Shown here piece by piece: positions 7,728 through 15,800 of a stretch of 26,090 bases of DNA. This DNA is from an uncultured Rhodanobacteraceae bacterium (GTDB lineage Bacteria > Pseudomonadota > Gammaproteobacteria > Xanthomonadales > SZUA-5). Location: positions 1-26,090 of the forward strand of contig CALEZI010000025.1 in the NCBI GenBank assembly GCA_937928755.1, in the 5' to 3' direction. Both the position numbers and the translations under genes were made by a program. Positions within the stretch are counted from its first letter, which is position 1. Each line of letters begins with the position of its first letter. Below the pieces are notes generated by a model. It did not search any database and was not told the origin of the DNA. It worked only from the letters and a program-made list of their open reading frames with translations.

Positions 7728-8648
7728 TCAACCTTCCGCGTAACCTCGACCGAGTGCATGGGCGATTCGTTCGGAAATTTCGAGTGACTTGACTGCCGTC
7801 GCCTCATCCGGGAAGGCCCCACGATGAGCGACCTGATTTCTCGGTTTCACAAGACAATCCTTGAGATCGCTTTCCGATATTGGAAGACCTACGAGCTTGG
7901 CCAGCTCGATTCTACCGTTGAGCGTTCGGAAATTTTCAAACAGCCCCCTTCCGAAGGTGATACCCATTGAATCGAATTTGCGCTGAATGGCGTCAGTAAG
8001 CGTTATCTCGACCGACGACGCCGACTCAATGATCACCTTTCGATAGTCATTGCCAACCAATGCCCGCCGGGCGTCCAGAATCAGTCGCCATTCAATGGCA
8101 GGTGGAATCTTCGAAGAACACCACCTGCAAATGCTCTCGACGTCGTCGACTGATAGGTCGCGACCTGATGAATGGCCGCGAAGAACCACTGGTTTACTTG
8201 TGGGTCGGGCTTGCTTCGTGCCCTCCCACCAAAAAACATCGAGCCTACTCAAATCGCGTCCAGTTTCACGCCTCGGCTGAGTCGTCAGAATAGACATGTA
8301 ATCCTCAAAGCTGGTCCGCCATCGCTCTGCGTCGTCGCGAATATGCGCTGTTGACGCAGCAAGCTGAGCTTTATCAAGTTCAAACGACATGAGCGCGCAG
8401 GTCACGCCAGAATGTCCGGCGGGCGAGCAGTATGGATGCCCCCAAAACATCAGTTCCGGACCCCTGCGCCAAGTGCGCGCAGCCGGTGGAGCCAGCAAGA
8501 ATTCCCGCAGGGGATCCTTCGTTTTCGGCCAGCCAGGCTGAAGCGCAGGAAATTCCAGCGTTCCCACGTGGCCACCAATTGCGATCTCGAACGAACGCCC
8601 GAGAACCTCTCGCGCACAGAGAATTCCGAACTCTTCGAAATCCAACAA
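7728..8648 (-). CDS. HEPN-like protein, possibly 5'-disrupted
   Basis: A 306-codon frame whose only upstream start is TTG at 8648. Residues 1-180 are not recognised; C174 and C177 form a lone CxxC. Residues about 185-302 are helical and carry PRNQVAHRG: R270-N271-x3-H275 is the R-x4-H active-site pattern of HEPN ribonucleases, found in many toxins and abortive-infection proteins. Upstream in the same frame, ATG at 8681 opens nine sensible codons (MEIAEKCFA) and then meets TAA (8652-8654), after which the frame continues as GLLDFEEF. Either the gene was truncated by a nonsense change, or it starts at one of two adjacent TTG codons just after AAGGA. It lies 220 bp downstream of hsdS on the same strand, so a defence role is plausible but unproven. 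Confidence 0.62.
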   Translation of the reverse strand: MLDFEEFGILCAREVLGRSFEIAIGGHVGTLEFPALQPGWPKTKDPLREFLLAPPAARTWRRGPELMFWGHPYCSPAGHSGVTCALMSFELDKAQLAASTAHIRDDAERWRTSFEDYMSILTTQPRRETGRDLSRLDVFWWEGTKQARPTSKPVVLRGHSSGRDLSVDDVESICRWCSSKIPPAIEWRLILDARRALVGNDYRKVIIESASSVEITLTDAIQRKFDSMGITFGRGLFENFRTLNGRIELAKLVGLPISESDLKDCLVKPRNQVAHRGAFPDEATAVKSLEISERIAHALGRGYAEG

Positions 8649-8868
8649 TCCTTATGCGAAGCATTTCTCGGCGATTTCCATGAACCTGAACCCTTCGTTC
8701 CTTAATTCTTGTTGACTACGCATGGAACCAAGGCGGCCGCGGAAGGTGCGAACAGCCAGCGCAGAGACTCATGAAGTTTCCCCTTCGGTGTCGATGATCA
8801 GGCAGGGTGACTATGCGACAAGAAAGTGCCAGGCGTGCGCCTTGCCAACGGGAGAACCAAGCCTTACA

Positions 8869-10104
8869 TCAGAGTGAATCACCGGGATCTTGCGGGACGA
8901 GTTCGCCGCGGAAGGCCTTGGCGAGCAGGGCTGGGGTCAGGCGGTCGATGTGGGTGCGGGCGGTGGTGTAGCGGGCTTCTAGCTGATCGGCGAGGGCGAA
9001 CAGGGAATCGACTCGGCGGACGATTTCGGCTTGTTCGTCGGCAGGTGGCATTGGGACGTTGATCAACCGTAGATTGGCCTGCGACAGATTTCGCATCGAC
9101 AGTTGGTTTCCGCTGGCCAAGCTCTCTATCTGTTCGCGACCTTGCGCGGACCGCAGCACGATTAGCATCCACGGCTTCAGTGGCTCTTGCATGACAAGGC
9201 GCAGAACCTTGTCCGAGAGGTAGACCGGGCGAATCACTCGGTCGACGATCACACATGCGCCGACGAGTTCCAGCGTATTTGCGCGCGAGATCAGGAAATC
9301 TCCCAACTTAATGCGTGCTGAGTCAGGTACAACCATTTGCGTTGGAAGTGTTTTGCTTTCATCGTCGTTGTATCGCCCCCATGTGACCGCGCTTATCTTG
9401 ACCAGGCCGCGCTCGCTGGATGTAGGCGGGCGTTCTATGCACTGGACGTTGAGACCCGCTTCAATTCGGTCAATCAGGTCGCCCGCCGTGGCGACCTTCC
9501 AATCGCTGGCGTCACGTAGATGTTCGTTTCGCCAATCAGAGGTAAGGTCGCCGCTGGTCGCGGCGGTGAGGACGGATTGGCGGAAGCGTTTGAGGATGGC
9601 GGGGACGCGGGCGAGGTGGTTGCGGCAGGTGTCGACGCGCGCGAGCAGGGTGTCGAGTTTGTCGGCGATGCGTGTTTGTTCGGGGAGCGGTGGTAGTGGA
9701 ATTTGCGAATCGCGCAAGAACTGGTAGTGCCTTGCATAGCCTCGATCGGGCAGACGGATCGCTCGCAGAAAATGAAAGAACAATCGCGGTAAAAATGCGG
9801 GACTGGGTCGAAGGATCTTTATTCCGTCCGCGCCGGCGGCGAAAGGAAAGTCGATGAATTTCAATGCCCTGGTATGGTCACCGAAAACAACCACTGGCAG
9901 TGAGGTAGCTACGGCTATGCTTTGATCATTCGTGTAGCCACCAATCAGCGCTTGGCCTTGGTCAACGACGGCAAGAGCGCCTGCTTTCACATATGCTTTC
10001 GTCGGAATTTTGTCGCGGACTGTCACGGGGGCTGCGGCGTCGCCAACTGCGATTTTTCGCCATCCCTGTGGCAGATCTGGGAAATTCTCAGAGTCGTAAC
10101 TCAC
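8869..10104 (-). CDS. hsdS: Type I restriction-modification specificity subunit (HsdS)
   Basis: A 411-residue protein of normal HsdS length with two target-recognition domains (about 1-135 and 203-350), each followed by a conserved helical spacer: IPLPPLPEQTRIADKLDTLL (135-154) and VPMPPADEQAEIVRRVDSLF (350-369). The second spacer ends in LLAKAFRGELVPQDP, the usual HsdS tail. It sets the DNA sequence recognised by the methylase and restriction complexes; the two half-sites cannot be read from sequence. The GTG start (10104) overlaps the hsdM stop by 4 nt (GTGA), so the two are translationally coupled. Both domains appear intact. Confidence 0.95.
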   Translation of the reverse strand: MSYDSENFPDLPQGWRKIAVGDAAAPVTVRDKIPTKAYVKAGALAVVDQGQALIGGYTNDQSIAVATSLPVVVFGDHTRALKFIDFPFAAGADGIKILRPSPAFLPRLFFHFLRAIRLPDRGYARHYQFLRDSQIPLPPLPEQTRIADKLDTLLARVDTCRNHLARVPAILKRFRQSVLTAATSGDLTSDWRNEHLRDASDWKVATAGDLIDRIEAGLNVQCIERPPTSSERGLVKISAVTWGRYNDDESKTLPTQMVVPDSARIKLGDFLISRANTLELVGACVIVDRVIRPVYLSDKVLRLVMQEPLKPWMLIVLRSAQGREQIESLASGNQLSMRNLSQANLRLINVPMPPADEQAEIVRRVDSLFALADQLEARYTTARTHIDRLTPALLAKAFRGELVPQDPGDSL

Positions 10105-11552
10105 ACCCCCACCTCATCCAGATCCACATCCTCACCCAACCCTTCCAATATCCCGCGCAGTTCCGCAAACGCGCCTTCCAGCTCCGCCATCGCTTCGCGC
10201 GCCAGCAGGGCGGGTTCGGGGAGTTCGTCATTGGCGCCGGGGCTATCGTCCTTGAGCCAGCTGATGTCGAGGCTGTCGCCGCGTTCGGCTATAGCGGCGC
10301 GGGTGTACTGGCGGAAGCGGCCGAGTTCGCCGGTGTCCTGGCGCTGGGCCAGGGCTGAGGCGTCACCAAAGGGATTGCTGCCGAAGGCGGCTTCGAAGTC
10401 GGCGAAGTGTTCGCGGGTGAGCACGGTGCGCTTACCGTATTGCGGCATGTTGGCGCGCAGATCGTAGATCCAGACGGCTTGAGTGTTGCCTTTGTCGCTG
10501 TGGCCGCGGGTGAAGAACAGCACGTTGGTCTTCACGCCCTGGGCGTAGAAGATGCCGGTGGGCAGGCGCAGGATGGTGTGCAGATTGCACTTGTCCATCA
10601 GGTCGGCGCGGATCTGTTTGCCGACATTGCCTTCGAACAGCACGTTGTCGGGCAGCACCACGGCGGCGCGGCCGCCAGGTTTGAGCGCGCGGTAGATGTG
10701 CTGCAGGAAGCAGAACTGCTTGTTGCTGGTCGGGAAGGTGAAGTCGTCGCGGGTGGGCAGGCCGCCGCCTTTCTTGGTGCCGAAGGGCGGATTGGTCAGG
10801 ATCAGGGAGGCCTCGGGCAGCGCGGCGCCTTCCGGGCTCAGCGTGTCGCCGTAGCGGATGCCGCCGTCGATGTCGTGCAGCATCAGATTCATCAGCGCCA
10901 GCCGGTGCGTGTCCTGCACATGCTCCATGCCGTAGAAGGTCACGCGGCGCAGCTTGCGTTGCTGCGCCTCGGTGAGCGCGTCGAAGTCGTTGTGCTTCTT
11001 CAGATAATGATGCGCGGCGATCAGGAAGCCGCCGGTGCCGGCGGCCGGGTCCTGGATCACGTCATCGAGCGTGGGCTGCATCACCGCGACCATGCTGTCG
11101 ATCAGCGCGCGCGGCGTGAAGTACTGGCCGGCGCCGGATTTCTTCTCGTTGGCGTTCTTTTCCAGCAGTCCCTCGTAGAGATCGCCCAGACCTTCGCGGC
11201 GCGCGCTGTACCAATCGAGCTTGTCGATTTCGCTGACCAGCGTGGACAGCGTGGTCGGCTTCTTGATGAAGCTGCTGGCGTTGGCAAAGATTTCCTGCAC
11301 AAGCCGCGATCCGGCGGTGCCGAGGTGGATCAGCGTGTACTTGTAGTGCGCCAGTCGCTCCGGCGCAGCTTTGGCTTCCAGATCCACCCAGCGGTAGCCG
11401 GCCGGGATGTCGGTTTCAACGCCTGTTTCGCGCGCCATCTTCAGGAACAGCAGATAGGTCAACTCGGTCACGTACTGGTGGTAGGTGACGCCATCGTCCT
11501 TGAGGATGTTGCACAGGTTCCAGAGCTTGGCGACGATGTCGGTGGTGGTCAT
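10101..11552 (-). CDS. hsdM: Type I restriction-modification methylase subunit (HsdM)
   Basis: A 483-residue N6-adenine methyltransferase. The helical HsdM N-domain (about 5-125) leads to GAGQYFTPRAL (140-150), the AdoMet-binding motif I DPAAGTGGF (168-176) and the catalytic motif IV NPPF (254-257). The C-terminal helices carry an acidic tail (LEGLGEDVDLDEVGV). With HsdS it methylates the host site and with HsdR it forms the restriction complex. The ATG at 11552 lacks a strong ribosome-binding site. The tacT stop lies 40 nt upstream, so transcription may come through from the TA genes. Confidence 0.96.
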   Translation of the reverse strand: MTTTDIVAKLWNLCNILKDDGVTYHQYVTELTYLLFLKMARETGVETDIPAGYRWVDLEAKAAPERLAHYKYTLIHLGTAGSRLVQEIFANASSFIKKPTTLSTLVSEIDKLDWYSARREGLGDLYEGLLEKNANEKKSGAGQYFTPRALIDSMVAVMQPTLDDVIQDPAAGTGGFLIAAHHYLKKHNDFDALTEAQQRKLRRVTFYGMEHVQDTHRLALMNLMLHDIDGGIRYGDTLSPEGAALPEASLILTNPPFGTKKGGGLPTRDDFTFPTSNKQFCFLQHIYRALKPGGRAAVVLPDNVLFEGNVGKQIRADLMDKCNLHTILRLPTGIFYAQGVKTNVLFFTRGHSDKGNTQAVWIYDLRANMPQYGKRTVLTREHFADFEAAFGSNPFGDASALAQRQDTGELGRFRQYTRAAIAERGDSLDISWLKDDSPGANDELPEPALLAREAMAELEGAFAELRGILEGLGEDVDLDEVGV

Positions 11553-11592
11553 GGGGTCTCGGGGGCAAGGGAACAGCGGTCTTGATGGGTTT

Positions 11593-12093
11593 CTACTCGT
11601 CGATGAGCGCTCGGCGTAGTAGCGGCATGAGCAGGTACATCGTCAAGCCGTCCTCGCGCAAGGCGTTGAAACCGAAGCGACCGTAGAAGGCGGCGGCGCG
11701 CTGGTGCTTGGCGTCGACGACGACCGCATGCAGCCCGATCTGGTCGGCCAGTAGCATCGAAGTCTGCAAGGCATGACGCAGCAGCGCACGGCCGACACCG
11801 GAACCTTGATCGCGCGAATCAACCGCCAGGCGACCGATGCGAGCAACGGGAATGGGATAGCGGGGCAGCTTCAGCCCCTCTGGCCAGTTTTCGAACTCGA
11901 TGGCGCCGGCACTCATCGCATAAAAGCCGCGAATGCGCGGTTGTTCGTCGTCAACGGCGACGTAGGTGCGGCTGAAGTCACGCGCGGCCTGCTGCCGAGC
12001 CAGCTTTTGCAGAAAAGTGTTGAGTGCATCCTCGCCACAATCGAAGTCCGTCCGATCGTGGTGCCGGGTCAGCGCGCAGATCTGCAGGGCCAT
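11593..12093 (-). CDS. tacT: GNAT acetyltransferase toxin, TacT type
   Basis: A 166-residue GNAT protein with the acetyl-CoA loop RDQGSGVGRALL (94-105) after the strand ARIGRLAVD, and FYGRFGF (136-142) with Y137 placed as the usual general acid. The opening TDFDCGEDALNTFLQKLARQ is typical of TacT/AtaT toxins, which acetylate the amino acid on charged tRNAs and stop translation. The ATG (12093) overlaps the tacA stop by 1 nt (TGATG), the normal antitoxin-first arrangement. It lies between hsdR and hsdM on the same strand. No active-site loss is seen. Confidence 0.93.
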   Translation of the reverse strand: MALQICALTRHHDRTDFDCGEDALNTFLQKLARQQAARDFSRTYVAVDDEQPRIRGFYAMSAGAIEFENWPEGLKLPRYPIPVARIGRLAVDSRDQGSGVGRALLRHALQTSMLLADQIGLHAVVVDAKHQRAAAFYGRFGFNALREDGLTMYLLMPLLRRALIDE

Positions 12094-12437
12094 CAGCCGC
12101 GACGCATCAGCTCTTTGAGCGCCTGATTCGGCTCGCCGGGGTTGTCCATGGCGGCCAGGAAAGCGTTTCGATCCCGGTCGGCCAGGATCAGGGATTCGTG
12201 ACCAGCGACGAGCCGGCGCGCCGCCTCGTAGGCATTCTGCAGCATGAAGCCAGATACTGTAGTTCCCATCAACGCCGCCGCGCGCTCGATAAGTGCCTTG
12301 GCCTCTGGGCTGGTTCGCAAGTTGATTCGGGCAGATTCGCTACGCGGGTGAAGCGTTTCGCTACGCGGGTGAGGCGTTTCGCTGCGCGGGTGAGGCGTTT
12401 CGCTGCGCTGGTGAAGCGCTTCGGTGGTTGCAGGCAT
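12093..12437 (-). CDS. tacA: DUF1778 ribbon-helix-helix antitoxin, TacA type, with repeat-expanded N-terminus
   Basis: A 114-residue protein. The core is standard: ribbon and helices ARINLRTSPEAKALIERAAA (36-55), then VSGFMLQNAYEAARR, and a toxin-binding tail LADRDRNAFLAAMDNP (85-100). Usual family members reach the ribbon within about 5-12 residues. Here residues 6-34 are four heptapeptide repeats of the form HPRSETP, encoded by a 21-bp DNA repeat. The start is taken at ATG 12437, the only good start before the repeats. The family represses its own operon by binding promoter operators and blocks TacT. The effect of the charged extension is unknown. Confidence 0.88.
   Translation of the reverse strand: MPATTEALHQRSETPHPRSETPHPRSETLHPRSESARINLRTSPEAKALIERAAALMGTTVSGFMLQNAYEAARRLVAGHESLILADRDRNAFLAAMDNPGEPNQALKELMRRG
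12338..12421 (-). repeat. 21-bp tandem repeat inside tacA (4 units)
   Basis: Units at 12338-12358, 12359-12379, 12380-12400 and 12401-12421, of plus-strand form CGCTACGCGGGTGAGGCGTTT with one to three changes each. The length of 21 keeps the reading frame, so copy number can change without breaking the gene. Confidence 0.95.
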
Positions 12438-12465
12438 GGCGGTGGCACTCTTGTGCGATGCCGAT

Positions 12466-12471
12466 ATTGTA
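12466..12471 (-). promoter_or_regulatory. Candidate -10 box for tacA-tacT
   Basis: On the minus strand TACAAT matches the -10 consensus at five of six positions and would give a leader of about 22 nt before the tacA ATG. No good -35 box is visible. The surrounding TTGACGTACAA could serve as a TacA operator half-site, but that is a guess. Confidence 0.25.
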
Positions 12472-12558
12472 CGTCAAATTGACTTACGCGGAGCACGCGC
12501 CGTGTCGCGACTTTTGCTTGGGTGGCCACTCTGTACGCTACCGGTGTTCCAGCGTGTT

Positions 12559-12666
12559 GTTGTGCCGCGCTTGCTCGGCAGGCGACCGCAGGTCGTGCTT
12601 TGTAGTGCCGCGCTTGCTCGGCAGGCGACCGCAGGTCGTGCTATGTAGTGCCGAGCTTGCTCGGCA
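12559..12666 (+). repeat. GTAG-headed hairpin array (3 direct copies, 43-bp period)
   Basis: Copies TGCCG(C/A)GC-TT-GCTCGGCA lie at 12563-12580, 12606-12623 and 12649-12666, each exactly 43 bp apart. Heads are GTTG, GTAG and GTAG. Only the third copy has perfect arms. Between copies lies a second small hairpin, GCGACC-GCA-GGTCGT. The array sits in the 369-bp gap (12438-12806) between the tacA start and the hsdR stop. Confidence 0.9.
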
Positions 12667-12765
12667 GAAGCAGAAGCAGAAGCAGAGGCAGAGGCAGAGG
12701 CAGAGGCAGCGGAGCAAGCTCCGCTCTACGAAAGCGGAAGCCAAGGCGAAAGCAACGGCAGAAGC
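12666..12765 (+). repeat. Hexanucleotide tract split by an inverted GTAG hairpin
   Basis: AGAAGC three times and AGAGGC four times fill 12666-12707. The 22-nt element AGCGGAGC-AA-GCTCCGCT-CTAC (12708-12729) follows, an inverted GTAG hairpin. Six degenerate hexamers (GAAAGC, GGAAGC, CAAGGC, GAAAGC, AACGGC, AGAAGC) then run without gap from 12730 to 12765. Confidence 0.85.
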
Positions 12766-12787
12766 GTTCGGACGAGTCCGAACCCAC
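12766..12787 (-). repeat. Single inverted REP-like hairpin, compensated variant
   Basis: GTTCGGAC-GA-GTCCGAAC (12766-12783) followed by CCAC (12784-12787). It is the same design as arrays A and B, but with two arm positions changed (CCAG versus TCGG core) and the opposite arm changed to match, so pairing is perfect. It lies 19 nt beyond the hsdR stop and could serve as its transcript-end hairpin. Confidence 0.85.
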
Positions 12788-12806
12788 CAAAGCGAACACA
12801 AGCGGG

Positions 12807-15800
12807 CTATGCGGCGGGCTGGGCCCAGATGGCGTCGTTGAAGGCGTCGAGGGTTTGCAGCAGTTGGCCGTCGAAGACGCGGTTGATGCGTTCGAAGCCG
12901 CCGCCCTGGGTGCGGAACAACAGGTCGGGGTCGTCGAGGGCTTCGCGGTCGACCAGGGTGTTGGCTTTGGTCTGGGCGGCGATCTTTTTCAGCCAGTCGC
13001 GTTGGGGGCCGCTCCAGGCGCGTGAGCTGAGCAGTTTCTGCAGGGCGTGGTCGACGCGTTCGTCGTAGGGGATCAGCGGATCGCCAATGGCGGCTTGGCG
13101 GATGAAGCCGACGATACGGGCGGCGATTTCCTGGTTGGTGGTCTGACGCCACGCCAGCGCCAGGTCGACTTCCTTGAAACCGGCCAGATCCAGCGCCAGT
13201 GCCAGTTCGCGCAACTGCTTGCGCGTGAGTTCGCGCGGGCGGGTGAGCACGGTCAGCAGGGCCGGCATGTCGTTGCTGTGGCTGTTGATGAAGGCGGCGA
13301 AGGCCTTGAGGTAGTCCTCCGGGCGCTGGGCATTGCCGAAACCACGCTCGGCGCCGAGTAGCGCATCGGGGTGTTCGGACACCAGAATCGGTGCCGCGCT
13401 GCCACTGCCCTTGCGATCGAGAATCTCGCCCAGTCCTGCGAACTGCGTGAACCAGCCGGCAATCTCCGCGGGCGCCAGACTGCGCAACTTGGCGATAAAG
13501 GCGTCGGGTGTCATGCCGGTGCGGGTCTCGAAGTCGCGCGCGGCGGCCTCGTCCAGATGGCGCTTCTTGCGCTGCAGCTTGGCGACGAACTGATCGCGCA
13601 CCAGTGCGCGTTCTTCGTCGCTGCTGACGCGCGCCAGTTCTTCGGCCAGTTGCGTGAAGCCGATCGCCGGGTTGATCACCACCGGCTTCATTTCGGTGAA
13701 CTGCTGCAGCGCTTCGTAGATGCGCACGGCGTCGAAAATACGGAAGCTGTCCTTGCCGATCTCATCGCATAACCGGGTGGCACGGCCGAGCATCTGATCG
13801 AACAGGATGCGGCTGTTGACGCGGCGCAGGAACACCAGATTGCAGATCTTCGGTACGTCGACGCCGGTGGTCAGCAGATCGACGGTGACGGCGACGTTCG
13901 GCAGCTTCTCGTTCTTGTAGTTGCGGATCAGCTGCAATGGCTTGTCGGCGGCACCGGTGATCTTGACCACCGCATCATCGTCGACCGCCAGGTAGCGCTC
14001 GCGGAAGGCCTGCTTGAGCAGATCGACGACCTGATCGGCGTGGGCGTCGGTGGCACAGAAAATCAGCGTCTTCTGCGGCGAATTCGGATCGATCTCGGTC
14101 GCCAGGTATTGGCAGACCACGCGATTGAAGGGCTCGGTGATGACCTTGCGGTTGAAGTCCTCGATATCGAGCTTGATCTCGTCCGGCGTGGTGTAAAGAT
14201 CGAGCTGATTGCTGCCCGGCTGGTAGATCGGCACCTGTTCGCCGACCTTCCAGACGATGCCATTGCTCGACAGCTCGGTCTTGATCTGGATCGGTGGCTC
14301 GTGATCGACCAGATAGCCGTCGATCACCGCCTCGCGATAGCTGTAGGCGTAAATCGGACGCCCGAAGATCTGCGTGGTATGCAGTGCCGGCGTGGCGGTA
14401 AGGCCGATCTTGGTGGCGTCGAAGTACTCCAGCACGCGGCGGTACTTGGACACGTAGTCGTCGAAGCCGCGAAAACCCAATTCGGTGTCCGACAATTCGC
14501 GGTCGAGCAGATAACCGCGATGGCATTCGTCGACGACGATGCAGTCGTACTGATCGACCGCAGGTGGCGTGACGCCCTCGCTGGCGAACATCACGCGTTG
14601 CACCATGCCTTGCACGGTGGCAATGTGCAGCGAGGTCGCCGTGTCCGGTGTCTGTTCGCCCAGTTCCTTGATGCCAAAGGTGTCGGCGAAGGTCTGCAAG
14701 CCCTCCATCCGCGTGTCCTTGAAGGCATTGGCGGCCTGCTCGCCGAGCGCGGAGCGGTCGACCAGGAACAGCACGCGGCGGAAGCGCTGGGTCTTCAACA
14801 AGCGGTAGATCAGTGCGATGCAGGTCTTGGTCTTGCCGGTGCCGGTGGCCATTGCCAGCAGCATCTCGCGCTGGCCGTCGGCAATGGCTTGCTCTGCGGC
14901 CTTGATCGCCGCCTGCTGATAGGGGCGCAGGCTGAATCCGTAGTTGAAGGGTTCAGTCTTCAGCTGCGCATTGGCACGGTTCTCGTCGCGCTTGAGCAGG
15001 GCCATCAGGCCTTCGGGTGTGTGCCAGCCATCGAGCGCGTGCGCCAGGTTTTCCGGCAGGCGCAGATCGCAGAACCAGACGCCGCTGCGGGTGGCCAGTT
15101 GCCGCAGATAGCTGCGGCCATTGGTCGAGTAGGCAAACGGGATGCGATAGGCCCGTTGGTCACCCGATGCGGGCGGCAGCGTGGTTTCGGGACTTGCACT
15201 GAAGTCCCGGCTGTAGCGCTTGGCCTGCAGCAGCGCGCCAGAGACGTCGGTGTTCTTGCGCTTGGCCTCGACAGTGGCAATGGGAGTCAGTCCGACGAAC
15301 AACACGTAATCGGCGGGGCCGCTGGCCGTCGGCCATTCGGCGATGGCGAGGTTCTTGCCTTTCTCCGGCCGGGTCCCGGCGCCGTATCGAATCACGGCCG
15401 AGTCCGCGGACCAACCGGCCTGGCGTAGTTGTCCGTCGATCAGCTTGCGCGTTTGCGCTTCATCGAGGCGCACTTCCGCTGCCGCCGTGTTCGATGCCGT
15501 GACCATCGCGCTGATCGCCGACTTCGGCTGGGCCATTGCCTGCAGTTGCAGCGAGGCCAACTGCTTTGCCAGCGCTGCCTTGGCGTTTTCGGCTTCGGCA
15601 GCGAGTTGCTCCCAGAAGCCCTGATCGTCCTGCGCTGACTTAAGGCTGGCCTCGGTGGCCTGGAGCTTGGCGGCGGCCTGCTGATTGGCCTGCCGATATT
15701 CGGCCAGTTCGGCGGCGAGGCGTTCCAACTCGGCCTGCAGTTCGGCGGACTTGTCGCTGGGCGCCTGCGGTGGAATGAAAGCCCCGGACTTGTACGCCGC

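Noticed and set aside
12428..12841. Plus-strand frames over the GTAG array and hexamer tract
   Set aside because: Low-complexity Lys/Gln/Arg translation of simple repeats only.
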